Notes: generated by a model not told the origin, from the letters alone. Shown: positions 43,943 through 52,990, counted from the stretch's first letter. The stretch is DNA of 64,000 nucleotides from Maricaulis sp039978735 (GCF_039978735.1 NZ_JBDWAS010000002.1:1-64000); one strand, 5' to 3'. Numbers and translations: made by a program.

Positions 43943-44562
43943 CAGCGCTGTCCTTCGAACTGGCCCAGCACCGTCTCGAAGCGGTCGAGGAAGAGGATCT
44001 GGGCCTGTTTTACCGATTTCGGCACGATCTCGACTTCCAGCTCGGCCGGCGGACGGCCGAAGAATCTCAGCGACTCGTCATGGCTGAAGCCGGCGATCTG
44101 GGTTGCCTCGAAATAGGCGCAGATCACATCGGCCCGCTTGATCTTGCGCTTGGTTTCCTTCGGCAGTTTCGGCGGCAGGCCGAAACGCAGATGGATCGCC
44201 GCTTCCAGCCGGTCCTCGAACTCGCGATAGTTCACGCCCAGCGCCGCCTTGAACGGGCTGATCATGTCGCCGATCACGTATTCGGAGGCGTCGTGCAGCA
44301 GCGCGGCCAGGCGCCATTTCTGTTCCAGGTCCGGATAGAGGTGATCGAGAATGTCGAGCACGACCACGGAGTGTTCGGCGACGGAAAAGGCGTGATCGCC
44401 ATGGGTCTGCCCGTTCCAGCGCGCCACCCGGGCCAGGCCGTGGGCGATGTCCTCGATCTCCACATCGAAGGGCGAGGGATCGAGCAGGTCGAGCCGGCGG
44501 CCGGAAATCATGCGCTGCCAGGCGCGCGGTGCGACGGCTTTCTTGCGGGCGGCAGCAGGCAT
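43942..44562 (-). CDS. HD-domain phosphohydrolase (YfbR-like)
   Basis: 206 residues. HD-fold metal ligands are in HAFSVAEHSVVV (His), ALLHDASEYVIGDM (His-Asp) and a later Asp in KRADVICAYFEAT. The order and spacing resemble YfbR-type 5'-nucleotidases. It should cleave a nucleotide phosphate ester. It shares its final base with the NadQ-like gene start and is co-transcribed with it, so a role in nucleotide or NAD turnover is plausible. Confidence 0.88.
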   Translation of the reverse strand: MPAAARKKAVAPRAWQRMISGRRLDLLDPSPFDVEIEDIAHGLARVARWNGQTHGDHAFSVAEHSVVVLDILDHLYPDLEQKWRLAALLHDASEYVIGDMISPFKAALGVNYREFEDRLEAAIHLRFGLPPKLPKETKRKIKRADVICAYFEATQIAGFSHDESLRFFGRPPAELEVEIVPKSVKQAQILFLDRFETVLGQFEGQR

Positions 44563-44752
44563 GCGGGTCGGACCTCCGGTTTGGCGGAGAGCGGAGATAG
44601 CACCGATGCTGCCATCACTCCACTCCGTGCGCTGTCAGCCCGGGTCTTGCGCTGTAGAGAGCGCCGCGCCGGGCCGTCTTGCACCGCGCGGTCATGGGGT
44701 TCACTCTTGGCCGACCAGAACGGTTCGTGAGACCGGCACTCCGGGGGAAAAC

Positions 44753-46636
44753 ATGCGACTGATTGCGATGATAGTGGCGCTGGCAGCCTTCACGGCGCCG
44801 GCCCTGGCCCAGGACTATTCCAATTATTCCGAAGACGCGCTGCGCGCCGAGCTGGCGCGGATCGCGACGGCCGAGACGAAAGTCCTCGTGCCGATGCGCG
44901 ACGGGATCGGCCTGTCGACCGACATCTACCGTCCGCGCGAGGCCGACGAGGACGTGCCGGTGATCTTCTGGCGCACCCCGTACAATTTCAACACCCTGTC
45001 CGGCAGCCGCCTGCGCATGGCGGTCGAGGCGGTCAATCGCGGCTATGCTTTCGTGATCCAGAATGAGCGCGGCCGCTATTTCTCCGAGGGCGAGTTCGAG
45101 ATCCTCGGCTATCCGCGCACCGACGGCTATGACGCGCTCGACTGGCTGGCGGCGCAGGACTGGTCGAACGGCCGGGTCGGCACCTGGGGCTGTTCGTCCT
45201 CGGCGGAATGGCAGCTGGCGCTGGCGGCGATGGACCATCCGGCGCATGCCGCGATGGTGCCGATGGCGTCCGGCGCGGGCATCGGCCGGGTCGGCGAATT
45301 CCACGAACAGGGCAACTGGTATACCGGCGGCGTGCCGCGCAATCTCTTCTTTGTCTGGCTCTACAATGTCGACAATCCGCTGCGGGCGCAGATCCCGGCC
45401 GGTCTTGACCCGCAGATGCGCAGCCGCATCGCGCAGTACAACGACCTGGCGACCGACAAGCCGGATGTCGACTGGGCCAGCCATATCTCCTTCCTGCCGG
45501 TCTCCGAATTGCTCTCCACGCTGGGCGAACCGCCGGCGACCTTCGAGGAATTCATCGTCCGCACCCCGGCCGATGCGGGCTGGTATGAGGGCGGCCTCTA
45601 TCATGACAATGAGGACTGGGGCGTGCCTGCGCTCTGGTTCAATTCCTGGTATGACGTGTCGATCGGCCCGAACATGGCGCTTTACAACCATGTCCGCGAG
45701 AACGCGTCCGACCGCGCCGTGCGCGACAACCAGTATGTCGTGGCCGGCCCCAATGTGCACTGCAACTTCTTCAATTACGGCCCGAACACGGTCGTCGGCG
45801 AGCGCAATATCGGCGACACCAGCTTCGACACGACGGGGCTGATCTTCGCCTGGTTCGACCGCTGGCTGAAAGGCGAGCGCAATGCCTGGGACCGCGATAC
45901 GCCGCGCGTGCAGTACTACGCGATGGGTGCCAATGAGTGGCGCGGCGCGGAGGAATGGCCGCCGGCCGAAGCCGAACCGGTGCGGCTCTATCTGCATTCC
46001 GGCGGCGAGGCCAACAGCCGCTATGGCGACGGCCGCCTGAGCTTCGAGGCGCCGGAGGGCGAGCAGCCCGCCGATACCTATGTCTACGATCCCATGGTGC
46101 CCGTGCAGACCATTGGCGGCGGCGATTGCTGCAATGGCGGTATCGTGCATCCCGGCGCGCGCGACCAGCGGCCGGTCCAGGTGCGGGACGACGTGCTGGT
46201 CTATACGTCCGATGTGCTCACCGAAGCGCTGGACGTGACCGGCTTCATCGACGCTGTGCTCTATGTCTCCTCGGACGCGCCGGACACGGACTTCGCCGTC
46301 AAGCTGGTCGATGTCGCTCCAGACGGCACGGCCTGGATCGTTGACGACACCATCCTGCGGGCGCGCTATCGCAATGGCTATGACACACCGGAGATGATGG
46401 AGGCGGGCGAGGTCTACGAACTGGATTTCACGCCGATGACGTCGAGCATCGTCTTCCAGCCGGGTCATCGCATCCAGGTCGAGATCACCTCGTCCAACTT
46501 CCCGAAATTCGTGCGCAATCTGAATACGGGCGGCAATAATTACGACGAGAGCGAGGGCCGTGTGGCGACGAATTCGGTGCACCATTCGCCCGAGCGCGCC
46601 TCCTATATCGAACTGCCGGTCGTGCGCTCGCGATAG
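44753..46636 (+). CDS. Secreted CocE/NonD-family (S15-like) hydrolase
   Basis: 627 residues with a signal peptide (residues 1-20, ending LAQ). The N-terminal alpha/beta-hydrolase part has VPMRDGIGLSTDIYRP, FWRTPYNF, and the nucleophile region GTWGCSSSAEWQLA, where the usual GxSYxG reads CSSSAEW. A C-terminal jelly-roll (X-Pro dipeptidyl-peptidase C domain) is marked by FIDAVLYVSSDAPDTDFAVKL and GHRIQVEITSSNFPKF. ATG 44753 has a GGGGGAAA box. Relatives hydrolyse esters, beta-lactam esters or X-Pro peptides. It is probably periplasmic. Confidence 0.92.
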   Translation: MRLIAMIVALAAFTAPALAQDYSNYSEDALRAELARIATAETKVLVPMRDGIGLSTDIYRPREADEDVPVIFWRTPYNFNTLSGSRLRMAVEAVNRGYAFVIQNERGRYFSEGEFEILGYPRTDGYDALDWLAAQDWSNGRVGTWGCSSSAEWQLALAAMDHPAHAAMVPMASGAGIGRVGEFHEQGNWYTGGVPRNLFFVWLYNVDNPLRAQIPAGLDPQMRSRIAQYNDLATDKPDVDWASHISFLPVSELLSTLGEPPATFEEFIVRTPADAGWYEGGLYHDNEDWGVPALWFNSWYDVSIGPNMALYNHVRENASDRAVRDNQYVVAGPNVHCNFFNYGPNTVVGERNIGDTSFDTTGLIFAWFDRWLKGERNAWDRDTPRVQYYAMGANEWRGAEEWPPAEAEPVRLYLHSGGEANSRYGDGRLSFEAPEGEQPADTYVYDPMVPVQTIGGGDCCNGGIVHPGARDQRPVQVRDDVLVYTSDVLTEALDVTGFIDAVLYVSSDAPDTDFAVKLVDVAPDGTAWIVDDTILRARYRNGYDTPEMMEAGEVYELDFTPMTSSIVFQPGHRIQVEITSSNFPKFVRNLNTGGNNYDESEGRVATNSVHHSPERASYIELPVVRSR

Positions 46637-46728
46637 CGCGTGCGTGAGATCGCCGCATCCCGGCCGGACGGATTGACCCGCCCGCAAAAACGGGGTGCGA
46701 TATCAGTCAACTGAAACAGGAGACCGAG

Positions 46729-47103
46729 ATGGGTCTGACACGTGTGGTGATGCGGCTGGGCCGCAATCCTGACGCCGGCTATCCCGATGGCGACGAGCAG
46801 CATGGTTATGTGATCGTCGCGCCGCTCGACAAGGACGGCAAGCTGGACCTCGAATTGTGGCGCGCCCACAAGGAAAAATGCACCGTCGACCGGTTCTCGC
46901 CCGATCCGGACGAGAAGGCCGATGGCTGGCTCTCCCATCGCGGTTCGCACTGGTATTTCCGCTATGACGAGGAGGATGAGGGTCCGGACGAGCCGGTCTT
47001 CCGCCTCGGCGACCACACGATGCGCGTCGGCGATTATCTCACCATCCACGAAGCCGATGGCGACGACCTGACCTACCGCATCACGGAGGCCACGGCCGTT
47101 TAG
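46729..47103 (+). CDS. Conserved hypothetical protein, about 124 residues
   Basis: A small acidic protein with a good AGGAGA ribosome site and no signal peptide or membrane helix. Distinct segments are RVVMRLGRNPDAGYPDGDEQHGYV in part, WRAHKEKCTVDRFSPDPDEKADGWL in part, and a WYFRYDEEDEGPDEP stretch. The C-terminal VGDYLTIHEADGDDLTYRI looks like a beta-barrel edge. I recall similar alphaproteobacterial proteins only as uncharacterised. A terminator hairpin follows 94 bases after the stop. Confidence 0.8.
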   Translation: MGLTRVVMRLGRNPDAGYPDGDEQHGYVIVAPLDKDGKLDLELWRAHKEKCTVDRFSPDPDEKADGWLSHRGSHWYFRYDEEDEGPDEPVFRLGDHTMRVGDYLTIHEADGDDLTYRITEATAV

Positions 47104-47196
47104 GCTATATCTTGTGCCTGGTGGAGTGGTTGGTACTTGATTGTGTGCTTTCTACGTGCCAGTATGCGGATAAATTCAGACTGAGAGGTCTGTATC

Positions 47197-47230
47197 GAAA
47201 GCCCGCCCCTCCGGCGGGCTTTCTTCGTTT
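47197..47230 (+). terminator. Rho-independent terminator
   Basis: A perfect 11-bp stem GAAAGCCCGCC / GGCGGGCTTTC (47197-47207 and 47213-47223) with a 5-base loop is followed by TTCGTTT. It ends the transcript of the 124-residue protein gene and precedes a small open frame. Confidence 0.85.
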
Positions 47231-47242
47231 GAGGATGCCCCC

Positions 47243-47401
47243 ATGGACGATCTGTCGTGTTGGGTGCGCCTCTTGCCGTGGTTGGCCGGGCTGGCCAGGA
47301 TCCTGTTTCCGGGATCGGGGCCCCGCACCGAGGAGACGCGTTTGCGTGTCCGCTCCGGTGACTTCGAGCTCGACTTCCACACCCGCAAGACGCGCGACTG
47401 A
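47243..47401 (+). CDS. Small 52-residue hypothetical protein
   Basis: ATG 47243 has a GAGG box 8 bases upstream. The product begins MDDLSCWVRLLPWLAGLARI, an amphipathic or membrane-seeking helix, and ends in a charged strand-like tail (TRLRVRSGDFELDFHTRK). It is bounded by a terminator on each side (47197-47230 and 47452-47492), as expected for an independent small gene. The local G+C is lower than the surroundings. I do not recognise a family. Confidence 0.5.
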   Translation: MDDLSCWVRLLPWLAGLARILFPGSGPRTEETRLRVRSGDFELDFHTRKTRD

Positions 47402-47451
47402 CACGTTCCTTTCGAACTGAATAGCCAGTTCGAAAAGCGAAAGGGTTTGGT

Positions 47452-47492
47452 CTTTCATTGCAAATAACACGTATTCGCAATGAAAGGTTTTT
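47452..47492 (+). terminator. Rho-independent terminator after the small gene
   Basis: CTTTCATTGC (47452-47461) pairs with GCAATGAAAG (47477-47486), with possible extension by AATA/TATT, and is followed by GTTTTT. A second 9-bp perfect hairpin TTCGAACTG/CAGTTCGAA (47411-47419 and 47426-47434) lies just before it. Confidence 0.8.
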
Positions 47493-47572
47493 AGCTCAGC
47501 CCAGCAAGCGGGGCAGGTGTTGGGGGGCGTCCTACTCGGGCCCCTGGGGGGCAGGAGCGGGGTCGGGTACTT

Positions 47573-48622
47573 TCAATCGCCGGCCCTGTCGCGGGGCGGC
47601 GGCGCATACCGGTCGATCAGCCGCCGGCCGGCTTTCAGGAGCGGCATCTCGACGGCGATATGGGTCAGCCAGCCCAGGGTGATGCAGGCGGCCAGGGCGA
47701 GGAGGTAGAAAAGCGGGCTCCACAGGCTTTCCGGCAGCAGGCGCGCCAAGGCGCTGATCGCCAGGAGATGGCCCAGATAGATCGCATAGGACCAGTCGCC
47801 GATGCGCGCGGCGAGGGCGGGCAGGTGCGGTTTCCAGGCAAGCCAGCCTGCCGTGATGCCGATGGCGAAGGGGGCAAAGACGGGCACGCGCAGGGCGGCG
47901 GCATCGATCGCGTCGAGCCCGCCGCCATGGGTCCAGACCAGCCCGCCGATCATCCCGGCCAGTGCGACCACCGTGAGCGGCCAGCGCCAGGCGGGCAGCC
48001 GGTCGCGCAGCACCGACAGGGCGATCCCCGACAGGAAAAGCAGGTTGAACGGGCTGAAGGCCACGCTCAGCCAGGGTGAGACATCGCGCGGCATCAGGAC
48101 GGTTGCGGCAATCGTTGCCGCCGCCCACAACCCGGCCGCGCGGACCCGCCAGACGGGCGGCAGGGCCAGGGCCAGTCCGAACAGGGCATAGAAATAAAGC
48201 TCGTGCGTCAGCGTCCAGCCGACCAGCAGGATCGGCAGGTCGTGATGCGGGATCAGGGTCAGCGAGGCGATGAGGTCGAGCTCGGCAAAGGAGCGGGTCA
48301 GACTGTCGCCGAAAACCAGATAGCCCGCCAGCGTCAGCCCGGTGAAGATCCAGTAGAGCGGAAAGATCCGGTTCAGCCGCTTGAGGAAGTAGCGCACATC
48401 CAGCCCGCGACGGTCGCGGTAGAGATGGTGGATGATGAAGCCGGACAGGACGAAGAAGACGTCCACACCGGCGAAGCCGAAATAAGCCGTCTGGTCGAGC
48501 AGCGTCGTGGTGAAGAAACGCGCATCGGCCTGGTGGATATGGGCGAGCACGACAAGCAGGACTGCGACCATGCGCAGGTGCTGAATCTCGACGATGGTCG
48601 TGTGCCGCCCGTGTTCCTGCAT
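47573..48622 (-). CDS. Acyltransferase 3 family membrane protein (OafA/YrhL-like)
   Basis: 349 residues with about ten membrane helices. It opens IQHLRMVAVLLVVLAHIHQ, with the family His-based motif near the first helix, followed by GVDVFFVLSGFIIHHL and RYFLKRLNRIFPLYW. These enzymes O-acylate surface sugars such as O-antigen or exopolysaccharide using acyl donors from the cytoplasm. No polysaccharide genes are adjacent. It is the last of a minus-strand run with the next lipoprotein gene 14 bases upstream. Confidence 0.93.
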   Translation of the reverse strand: MQEHGRHTTIVEIQHLRMVAVLLVVLAHIHQADARFFTTTLLDQTAYFGFAGVDVFFVLSGFIIHHLYRDRRGLDVRYFLKRLNRIFPLYWIFTGLTLAGYLVFGDSLTRSFAELDLIASLTLIPHHDLPILLVGWTLTHELYFYALFGLALALPPVWRVRAAGLWAAATIAATVLMPRDVSPWLSVAFSPFNLLFLSGIALSVLRDRLPAWRWPLTVVALAGMIGGLVWTHGGGLDAIDAAALRVPVFAPFAIGITAGWLAWKPHLPALAARIGDWSYAIYLGHLLAISALARLLPESLWSPLFYLLALAACITLGWLTHIAVEMPLLKAGRRLIDRYAPPPRDRAGD

Positions 48623-48636
48623 GATCGCGGCGCCGG

Positions 48637-49680
48637 CTATTCGCCGGCCGGATCGTTCGCGACGAGGGCGATATGGCGGCGGTCCGGGCTGACGGCGAGG
48701 CGGGTCACCCCGTCGATATCGTGCACGGCCAGATCGGCGACCGAGTGCCAGGGGGCGTCCAGCGTGCGCGTCATCAGCACATTCTGGTCGACCGCAAAGA
48801 AACCGTCCGTGCCGTCCGGCAGGGTGAAGACGGCATAGTCCTGGGTCTCGCCGGGCAGGTCGAAACGGTGTTCCGGCGTGGCGCCGTCGAACCCGGTTTC
48901 AAAGACGGCAAAACCGCCATCCTCGCGCGGCAGGGTGAAATAGACGCTGTCATGGTCCGGCGCGGCGTAGAGCGCGCGGCCGATGCCTTCGGCGGCGGTG
49001 ACAATCCCGGTGTCCTCGAACCGGCCGAAGACTTTCAGCGGGAAGCCCTCGTCCAGGCTGAACACGGCCAGCCGGGTCATGTCGGCATTGAAGGCGTAAT
49101 AGCCGTTCGGGCCGACATCGGAGGCCGACCGGGCATTGCCGCCATCCGGTGCGTCCAGCCAGACCTCGCCGCCATACCCGCCGGGCGCCTGGTAGATATA
49201 GGACAGCGCACCGCCGGCCGGAGTCGGACGCGGCGAGTATTCCCCGGCATCCGGCGTGTCGGTGATTTGCGTACGCACCGTGCAGTCCAGGCTGCAGCGC
49301 CAGATATCGGTGTGCTCGCTGTCGCCGGAGGTGAAGTAGAAGCTGGTACCGTCTTCGGTGAAGGCCGGCTGGTTGTCATAGCCGGGCCGCGCGGTGGCAT
49401 TGGTCAGCGTGCCGATGGCCGGGATATTGCCGACCCAGCTGAGCGGGGCGATGTAGATGTCGACACCCGGCAGGCCGGCGGTTTCGGTTTCGGCCCCGGT
49501 TTCGGCCCCGGTTTCGGCATCGGCGTCCGCCTGGGCGGTGTCCTCTGCGGCCTGTCGCGGGGCGGCCGCATCTTCCATGGCGTCCGGGCCGTCAGCGGCG
49601 TCCGGTTCGGGCGCGGGGTCGGAACAGGCAGCGATCAGGCTCAGGCCGGCCAGTGCGGCCAGGGTGTGTATCGGGCGCAT
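48637..49680 (-). CDS. Lipoprotein with beta-propeller-like repeats
   Basis: 347 residues. The signal peptide ends in the lipobox LIAAC at about residue 19. A low-complexity acidic/Ala linker follows (about 22-66), including tandem ETGA units whose DNA (plus strand GGTTTCGGCCCC) is tandemly repeated. The rest reads as repeated blades (for example DNQPAFTEDGTSFYFTS, DNIWRCSL-like DIWRCSLDC, LAVSPDRRHIALVAN), resembling TolB/PD40 propellers. Its ATG overlaps the stop of the KAS III-like gene (TGATG), so the two are coupled. Confidence 0.82.
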   Translation of the reverse strand: MRPIHTLAALAGLSLIAACSDPAPEPDAADGPDAMEDAAAPRQAAEDTAQADADAETGAETGAETETAGLPGVDIYIAPLSWVGNIPAIGTLTNATARPGYDNQPAFTEDGTSFYFTSGDSEHTDIWRCSLDCTVRTQITDTPDAGEYSPRPTPAGGALSYIYQAPGGYGGEVWLDAPDGGNARSASDVGPNGYYAFNADMTRLAVFSLDEGFPLKVFGRFEDTGIVTAAEGIGRALYAAPDHDSVYFTLPREDGGFAVFETGFDGATPEHRFDLPGETQDYAVFTLPDGTDGFFAVDQNVLMTRTLDAPWHSVADLAVHDIDGVTRLAVSPDRRHIALVANDPAGE

Positions 49681-50795
49681 CAGCGTTTCCTTACGGCAGC
49701 CGCGCCGACACCGTAACCGGCGCCAAAGGCGCACATCACGCCGGTCTCGCCGGCTTTCATATCGTCGGAATTCATCTGGAAATTCATCACGACGGAGGAG
49801 GAGGAGGTGTTGCCGTACTCGGTCAGGATGGCCGGTGCATTCTCCTCGGTCCGGTCGCGGCCGAGAATGCGTTTGGCGATCATGTCCACCATGCGGATAT
49901 TGGCCTGGTGCAGCCAGGTGCGGCGCACATCCTCCGGCGCCAGACCGATATCCTCCATCATCGAGCGCGCAACGGTGGGCGCAAAGCCGACCACATCCTT
50001 GAAGACGCGGTGACCGTCCTGGTCGAGATGCGGCTCATAGTCCGGATCGACCTGGCGTTCGGCGATGTTGATGAAGCCGAAATCCGAGCGCAGCGCCGAG
50101 GACCATTTGTTCTGGGCATGGGTGCCCAGCACGTCCCAGCCGCCCGGCCGGCCGTCATCGGCCTCGACGATCATCGCCGCCGAGGCGTCGCCGAAGATGA
50201 AGTGCACTTCGCGGCGCGAATGCACATTGATGCAGGTCATCAGCTCCGGCGAGCAGATCAGCAGGCGTTTCGCCTGGCCCGAGCGGATCATGCCATTGGC
50301 GATGTGCAGCCCGTAGAGGGCCGAGGCGCAGGCCATGGTCAGGTCGAAGGAGAAACCGTCCGAGCCGATGATGTTCTGGATCTCGCAGGAGACGCCGGGA
50401 AAATTGCGCTGCTGGGCCGAGGAGGCGACGATGACGCCGTCAATGTCCGACCCGTCATAACCGGCCGCCTCGAGCGCCGGCTGCACCGATTTCATGGCGA
50501 ACTCGGCCTGCACCGAGACCTCCTCGATCGGGCGCGGCGGGATTTGCGGCACCATGCGGTCGATATCCAGAATGCCGGACTTCTCGTAGACATGCCGCCG
50601 CTGGATGCCCGAAGCGTTGACGATGAATTCGGTGCTGGACAGGGGGACAGGCTCGATCTCGCCAGCCGCAATGGCTGCGGCGTGTTCCGCGTTGAACCGC
50701 CCGGCATAGGCATTATAGCTCGCGACGAGCTCGTCATTGTCGATGACACTGGGCGGGGCCCAGTAACCGGTCGCCCGGATGACGCTGTCTGTCAC
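49680..50795 (-). CDS. Beta-ketoacyl-ACP synthase III-like protein (paralogue 1)
   Basis: 371 residues of the FabH superfamily. The catalytic Cys is in LTMACASALYG, the His in WLHQANIRM, and the Asn in YGNTSSSSV. GTG 50795 starts the protein at the family N-terminus (VTDSVIRATGYWAPP); nothing upstream in frame looks coding. It is longer than housekeeping FabH (about 320). Such long forms often use acyl-CoA other than acetyl-CoA. A second copy of exactly the same length lies at 55753-56868. Confidence 0.9.
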   Translation of the reverse strand: MTDSVIRATGYWAPPSVIDNDELVASYNAYAGRFNAEHAAAIAAGEIEPVPLSSTEFIVNASGIQRRHVYEKSGILDIDRMVPQIPPRPIEEVSVQAEFAMKSVQPALEAAGYDGSDIDGVIVASSAQQRNFPGVSCEIQNIIGSDGFSFDLTMACASALYGLHIANGMIRSGQAKRLLICSPELMTCINVHSRREVHFIFGDASAAMIVEADDGRPGGWDVLGTHAQNKWSSALRSDFGFINIAERQVDPDYEPHLDQDGHRVFKDVVGFAPTVARSMMEDIGLAPEDVRRTWLHQANIRMVDMIAKRILGRDRTEENAPAILTEYGNTSSSSVVMNFQMNSDDMKAGETGVMCAFGAGYGVGAAAVRKR

Positions 50796-51035
50796 GGTTC
50801 CCGACTCTTTCTTCCCGACTTTTCGCCAGCGTAAAGCATGCCCGCCCCCGATCAATCCATGCGCGCATTGCCGGGCCCGGACTGCCGCCCGAAAAACGAG
50901 CAAACCTGCCCGATTGTGCAGCGCACACGGCGCAAAACCGCGAAATTCTTGCGGCGAAGTCGACTCCCGGAAAATCCGGCGCCTAGCTTTTGACGAGATA
51001 GCAAGAAGCAAACAAGCGCTCGCCGGAGGCCCCGC

Positions 51036-52247
51036 ATGGACACTGGAAACAATGCCTGGATCCTGACCTCGACCGCCCTGGTCCTGTTCATGACCTTGCC
51101 GGGGCTGGCGCTCTTCTATGCCGGCATGGTGCGCCGCAAGAACGTGCTCTCCACGCTGATGCAGAGCGTCGGTGCCGCCGCCATCGTCACCGTGTTGTGG
51201 GCGCTGATCGCCTATTCGCTCGCCTTCTCGGACGGGGGCGGGCTGAACGCCTTTGTCGGCGGGCTCGGCCGGATCGGCATGGCGGGGATCGCCCCGGACA
51301 CCCTGTCCGGCGATCTGCCGGAAAACCTCTTCCTGATGTTCCAGCTGACCTTTGCCATCATCACCGTTGCGATCATCGCGGGTGCGGCGGTCGAGCGGAT
51401 CAAATTCTCCGCCTTCATGGTGTTCTCGGCCGTCTGGGTGGTGCTGGTCTATGCGCCGATCTGCCACTGGGTGTGGGGCGGCGGCTTCCTGGGCGAGGCG
51501 GGCGTGCTCGACTTTGCCGGCGGCGCCGTGGTGCACATCAATGCCGGTGTGGCTGGTCTGGTGCTCGCGAAATTCGTCGGCCCGCGCCGGGGCTATCCCG
51601 GATCGAACCTGGCGCCGGACAATCTGGTGCTGACAGTTGCCGGTGCCGGCATTCTCTGGGTCGGCTGGTTCGGTTTCAACGGCGGGTCCGCGCTGGCGGC
51701 CGACGGCGCGGCGGCGCACGCCCTGGTCACCACCCAGCTGGCCACCGCGACCGCCGTCCTGGTGTGGATGGGGCTGGAATGGATCCTGCGCGGCAAGGCC
51801 AGCGTGCTCGGTGCCGCCTCCGGTGCCGTGGCCGGCCTGGTCGCGATCACTCCGGCCGCGGGCTTCGTGCCGGCCTGGGCCGCCTTCTTCGTCGGTGCCG
51901 GCGGCGCCTTTGCAGCCTATTGGGGCGTCACCGCGCTGAAGAAGGCGCTGAAGATCGACGACGCACTCGACGCGTTCGGCCTGCACGGTGTGGGCGGGCT
52001 GGTCGGCGCCATCCTGACGGGGGTCTTTGCCAGCGAAGCCATCGGCGGCGCGCCGGGCGCCATCGAAGGCAATCTCCTGCAGATCTGGACCCAGACCTGG
52101 GGCGCGCTCGCCGCGGCGGTCTATTGCGGCGCCGTCACCTTCGCCATCCTGTTTGTTCTCTCGAAGCTGATGCCCCTGCGCGTCGACGAGGAATCCGAAG
52201 TCTCCGGTCTCGATACCAGCCTCCACGGCGAGTCCGTCGGCGGCTGA
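51036..52247 (+). CDS. amtB: Ammonium transporter (Amt/Mep/Rh family)
   Basis: 403 residues, about eleven membrane helices. The family signature DFAGGAVVHINAGVAGL carries the first pore His (about 168), and FGLHGVGG the second (about 318). Phe-gate and Trp positions lie in WFGFNGGSALA. There is no cleavable signal peptide, so the protein begins at the first helix. No glnK precedes it in this window, unlike most glnK-amtB operons. It is divergent from the KAS III-like gene with 240 bases between starts, including a TGTGCAGCGCACA palindrome (50915-50927). Confidence 0.95.
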   Translation: MDTGNNAWILTSTALVLFMTLPGLALFYAGMVRRKNVLSTLMQSVGAAAIVTVLWALIAYSLAFSDGGGLNAFVGGLGRIGMAGIAPDTLSGDLPENLFLMFQLTFAIITVAIIAGAAVERIKFSAFMVFSAVWVVLVYAPICHWVWGGGFLGEAGVLDFAGGAVVHINAGVAGLVLAKFVGPRRGYPGSNLAPDNLVLTVAGAGILWVGWFGFNGGSALAADGAAAHALVTTQLATATAVLVWMGLEWILRGKASVLGAASGAVAGLVAITPAAGFVPAWAAFFVGAGGAFAAYWGVTALKKALKIDDALDAFGLHGVGGLVGAILTGVFASEAIGGAPGAIEGNLLQIWTQTWGALAAAVYCGAVTFAILFVLSKLMPLRVDEESEVSGLDTSLHGESVGG

Positions 52248-52382
52248 CACCGGCTCATGGTTCGGCCGGTTGGGGGCCGGAACGGGGGTGGGCGCTGTAA
52301 GGGGTTGCGGCGCTCGCCCCCGACCTGTTTTGAACCGTTTCGCGTCCAGGCCATGTCCTCCCCGGCCTCGAGACGTCAGACT

Positions 52383-52417
52383 GACCCGGTTCGTTGCGGC
52401 GGACCGGGTCTTTTTTT
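52383..52417 (+). terminator. Strong Rho-independent terminator downstream of amtB
   Basis: GACCCGGT (52383-52390) and ACCGGGTC (52403-52410) form a perfect 8-bp stem with a 12-base loop, followed by seven T. It lies 135 bases after the amtB stop, so the transcript would carry a long 3' tail. Confidence 0.9.
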
Positions 52418-52438
52418 GGCCGCAGACTGGGGGAGGGA

Positions 52439-52990
52439 TCAGGGCGCAGGACATCCCTCGGGCGTGCACGCCATTTCGGGATCGCTCCCGTCCGGCGCGG
52501 AGACGGGATCGCCCTCGGCGAGGAGTACGCCGATCGCGGCGCCGAGTGCGAGATCGGTGACCGCACCGAAACTGTGCCGCCTGATGCGGCCCTGACGGTC
52601 GATCAATATCGTCGTCGGCGTGCCCTGCATGGCATAGGCGGCCATGGTGCGGGGCAGGCCGCCCCGCTCACCGGCCGCCTCTCCGGGCGCATCCATCGCG
52701 ACGGGAAAGGCGATCCGGTATTCGTGCAGGAAGGCGGCCAGTGCCTCGCGGCTGCCCTGGGCCTGATGATGTTCGAACACGCTGTGCAGGCCGATCACGG
52801 TGACGCCGTGCGCGGTGAAGTGTTCGGCAATACGCCGGGCCTGCGGCAGGGAATGCGAGACACAGCCCGGGCACAGCATCTGGAAGGCTTCCAAGAGCAC
52901 GATCTGGCCGCGCAGGCCGGCCAGGCTCATCGGCTCCGCAGTGTTCAGCCAGCCGGACACGGTGAGTTCGGGGGCGGGTTTGAGTTTCAT
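52439..52990 (-). CDS. Redoxin/TlpA-like thioredoxin-fold protein
   Basis: 183 residues. The thioredoxin-like fold is marked by LRGQIVLLEAFQMLCPGCVSH with the CPGC redox pair (about 37-40), GVTVIGLHSVFEHH, and the cis-Pro region GTPTTILIDRQGRIRRHSFG. The C-terminus has two more cysteines (MACTPEGCPAP). There is no signal peptide, so it is cytoplasmic. It lies downstream of the AhpD-like gene in the same operon and probably supplies or takes electrons in peroxide or thiol defence. Confidence 0.88.
   Translation of the reverse strand: MKLKPAPELTVSGWLNTAEPMSLAGLRGQIVLLEAFQMLCPGCVSHSLPQARRIAEHFTAHGVTVIGLHSVFEHHQAQGSREALAAFLHEYRIAFPVAMDAPGEAAGERGGLPRTMAAYAMQGTPTTILIDRQGRIRRHSFGAVTDLALGAAIGVLLAEGDPVSAPDGSDPEMACTPEGCPAP

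Noticed and set aside
44615..46687. A 690-codon minus-strand open frame opposite the CocE-like hydrolase gene.
   Set aside because: It mirrors the third-position GC bias of the real plus-strand gene, has no recognisable domain, and its composition (His/Arg/Asp-rich) is that of a shadow frame.
47105..47470. A 121-codon minus-strand frame in the lower-GC islet.
   Set aside because: It crosses two terminator hairpins and lacks a ribosome site; the plus-strand 52-codon frame fits the terminators better.
50915..50927. TGTGCAGCGCACA upstream of amtB as an NtrC site.
   Set aside because: It is a palindrome but does not match the TGCAC-N-GTGCA pattern well, and no sigma-54 promoter is visible downstream.
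49680..52469. A 929-codon open frame on the minus strand running from the KAS III-like gene through the whole amtB region.
   Set aside because: Only 49680-50795 matches a family. The upstream part is antisense to amtB, is His/Gly/Arg-rich shadow coding, and contains no domain.
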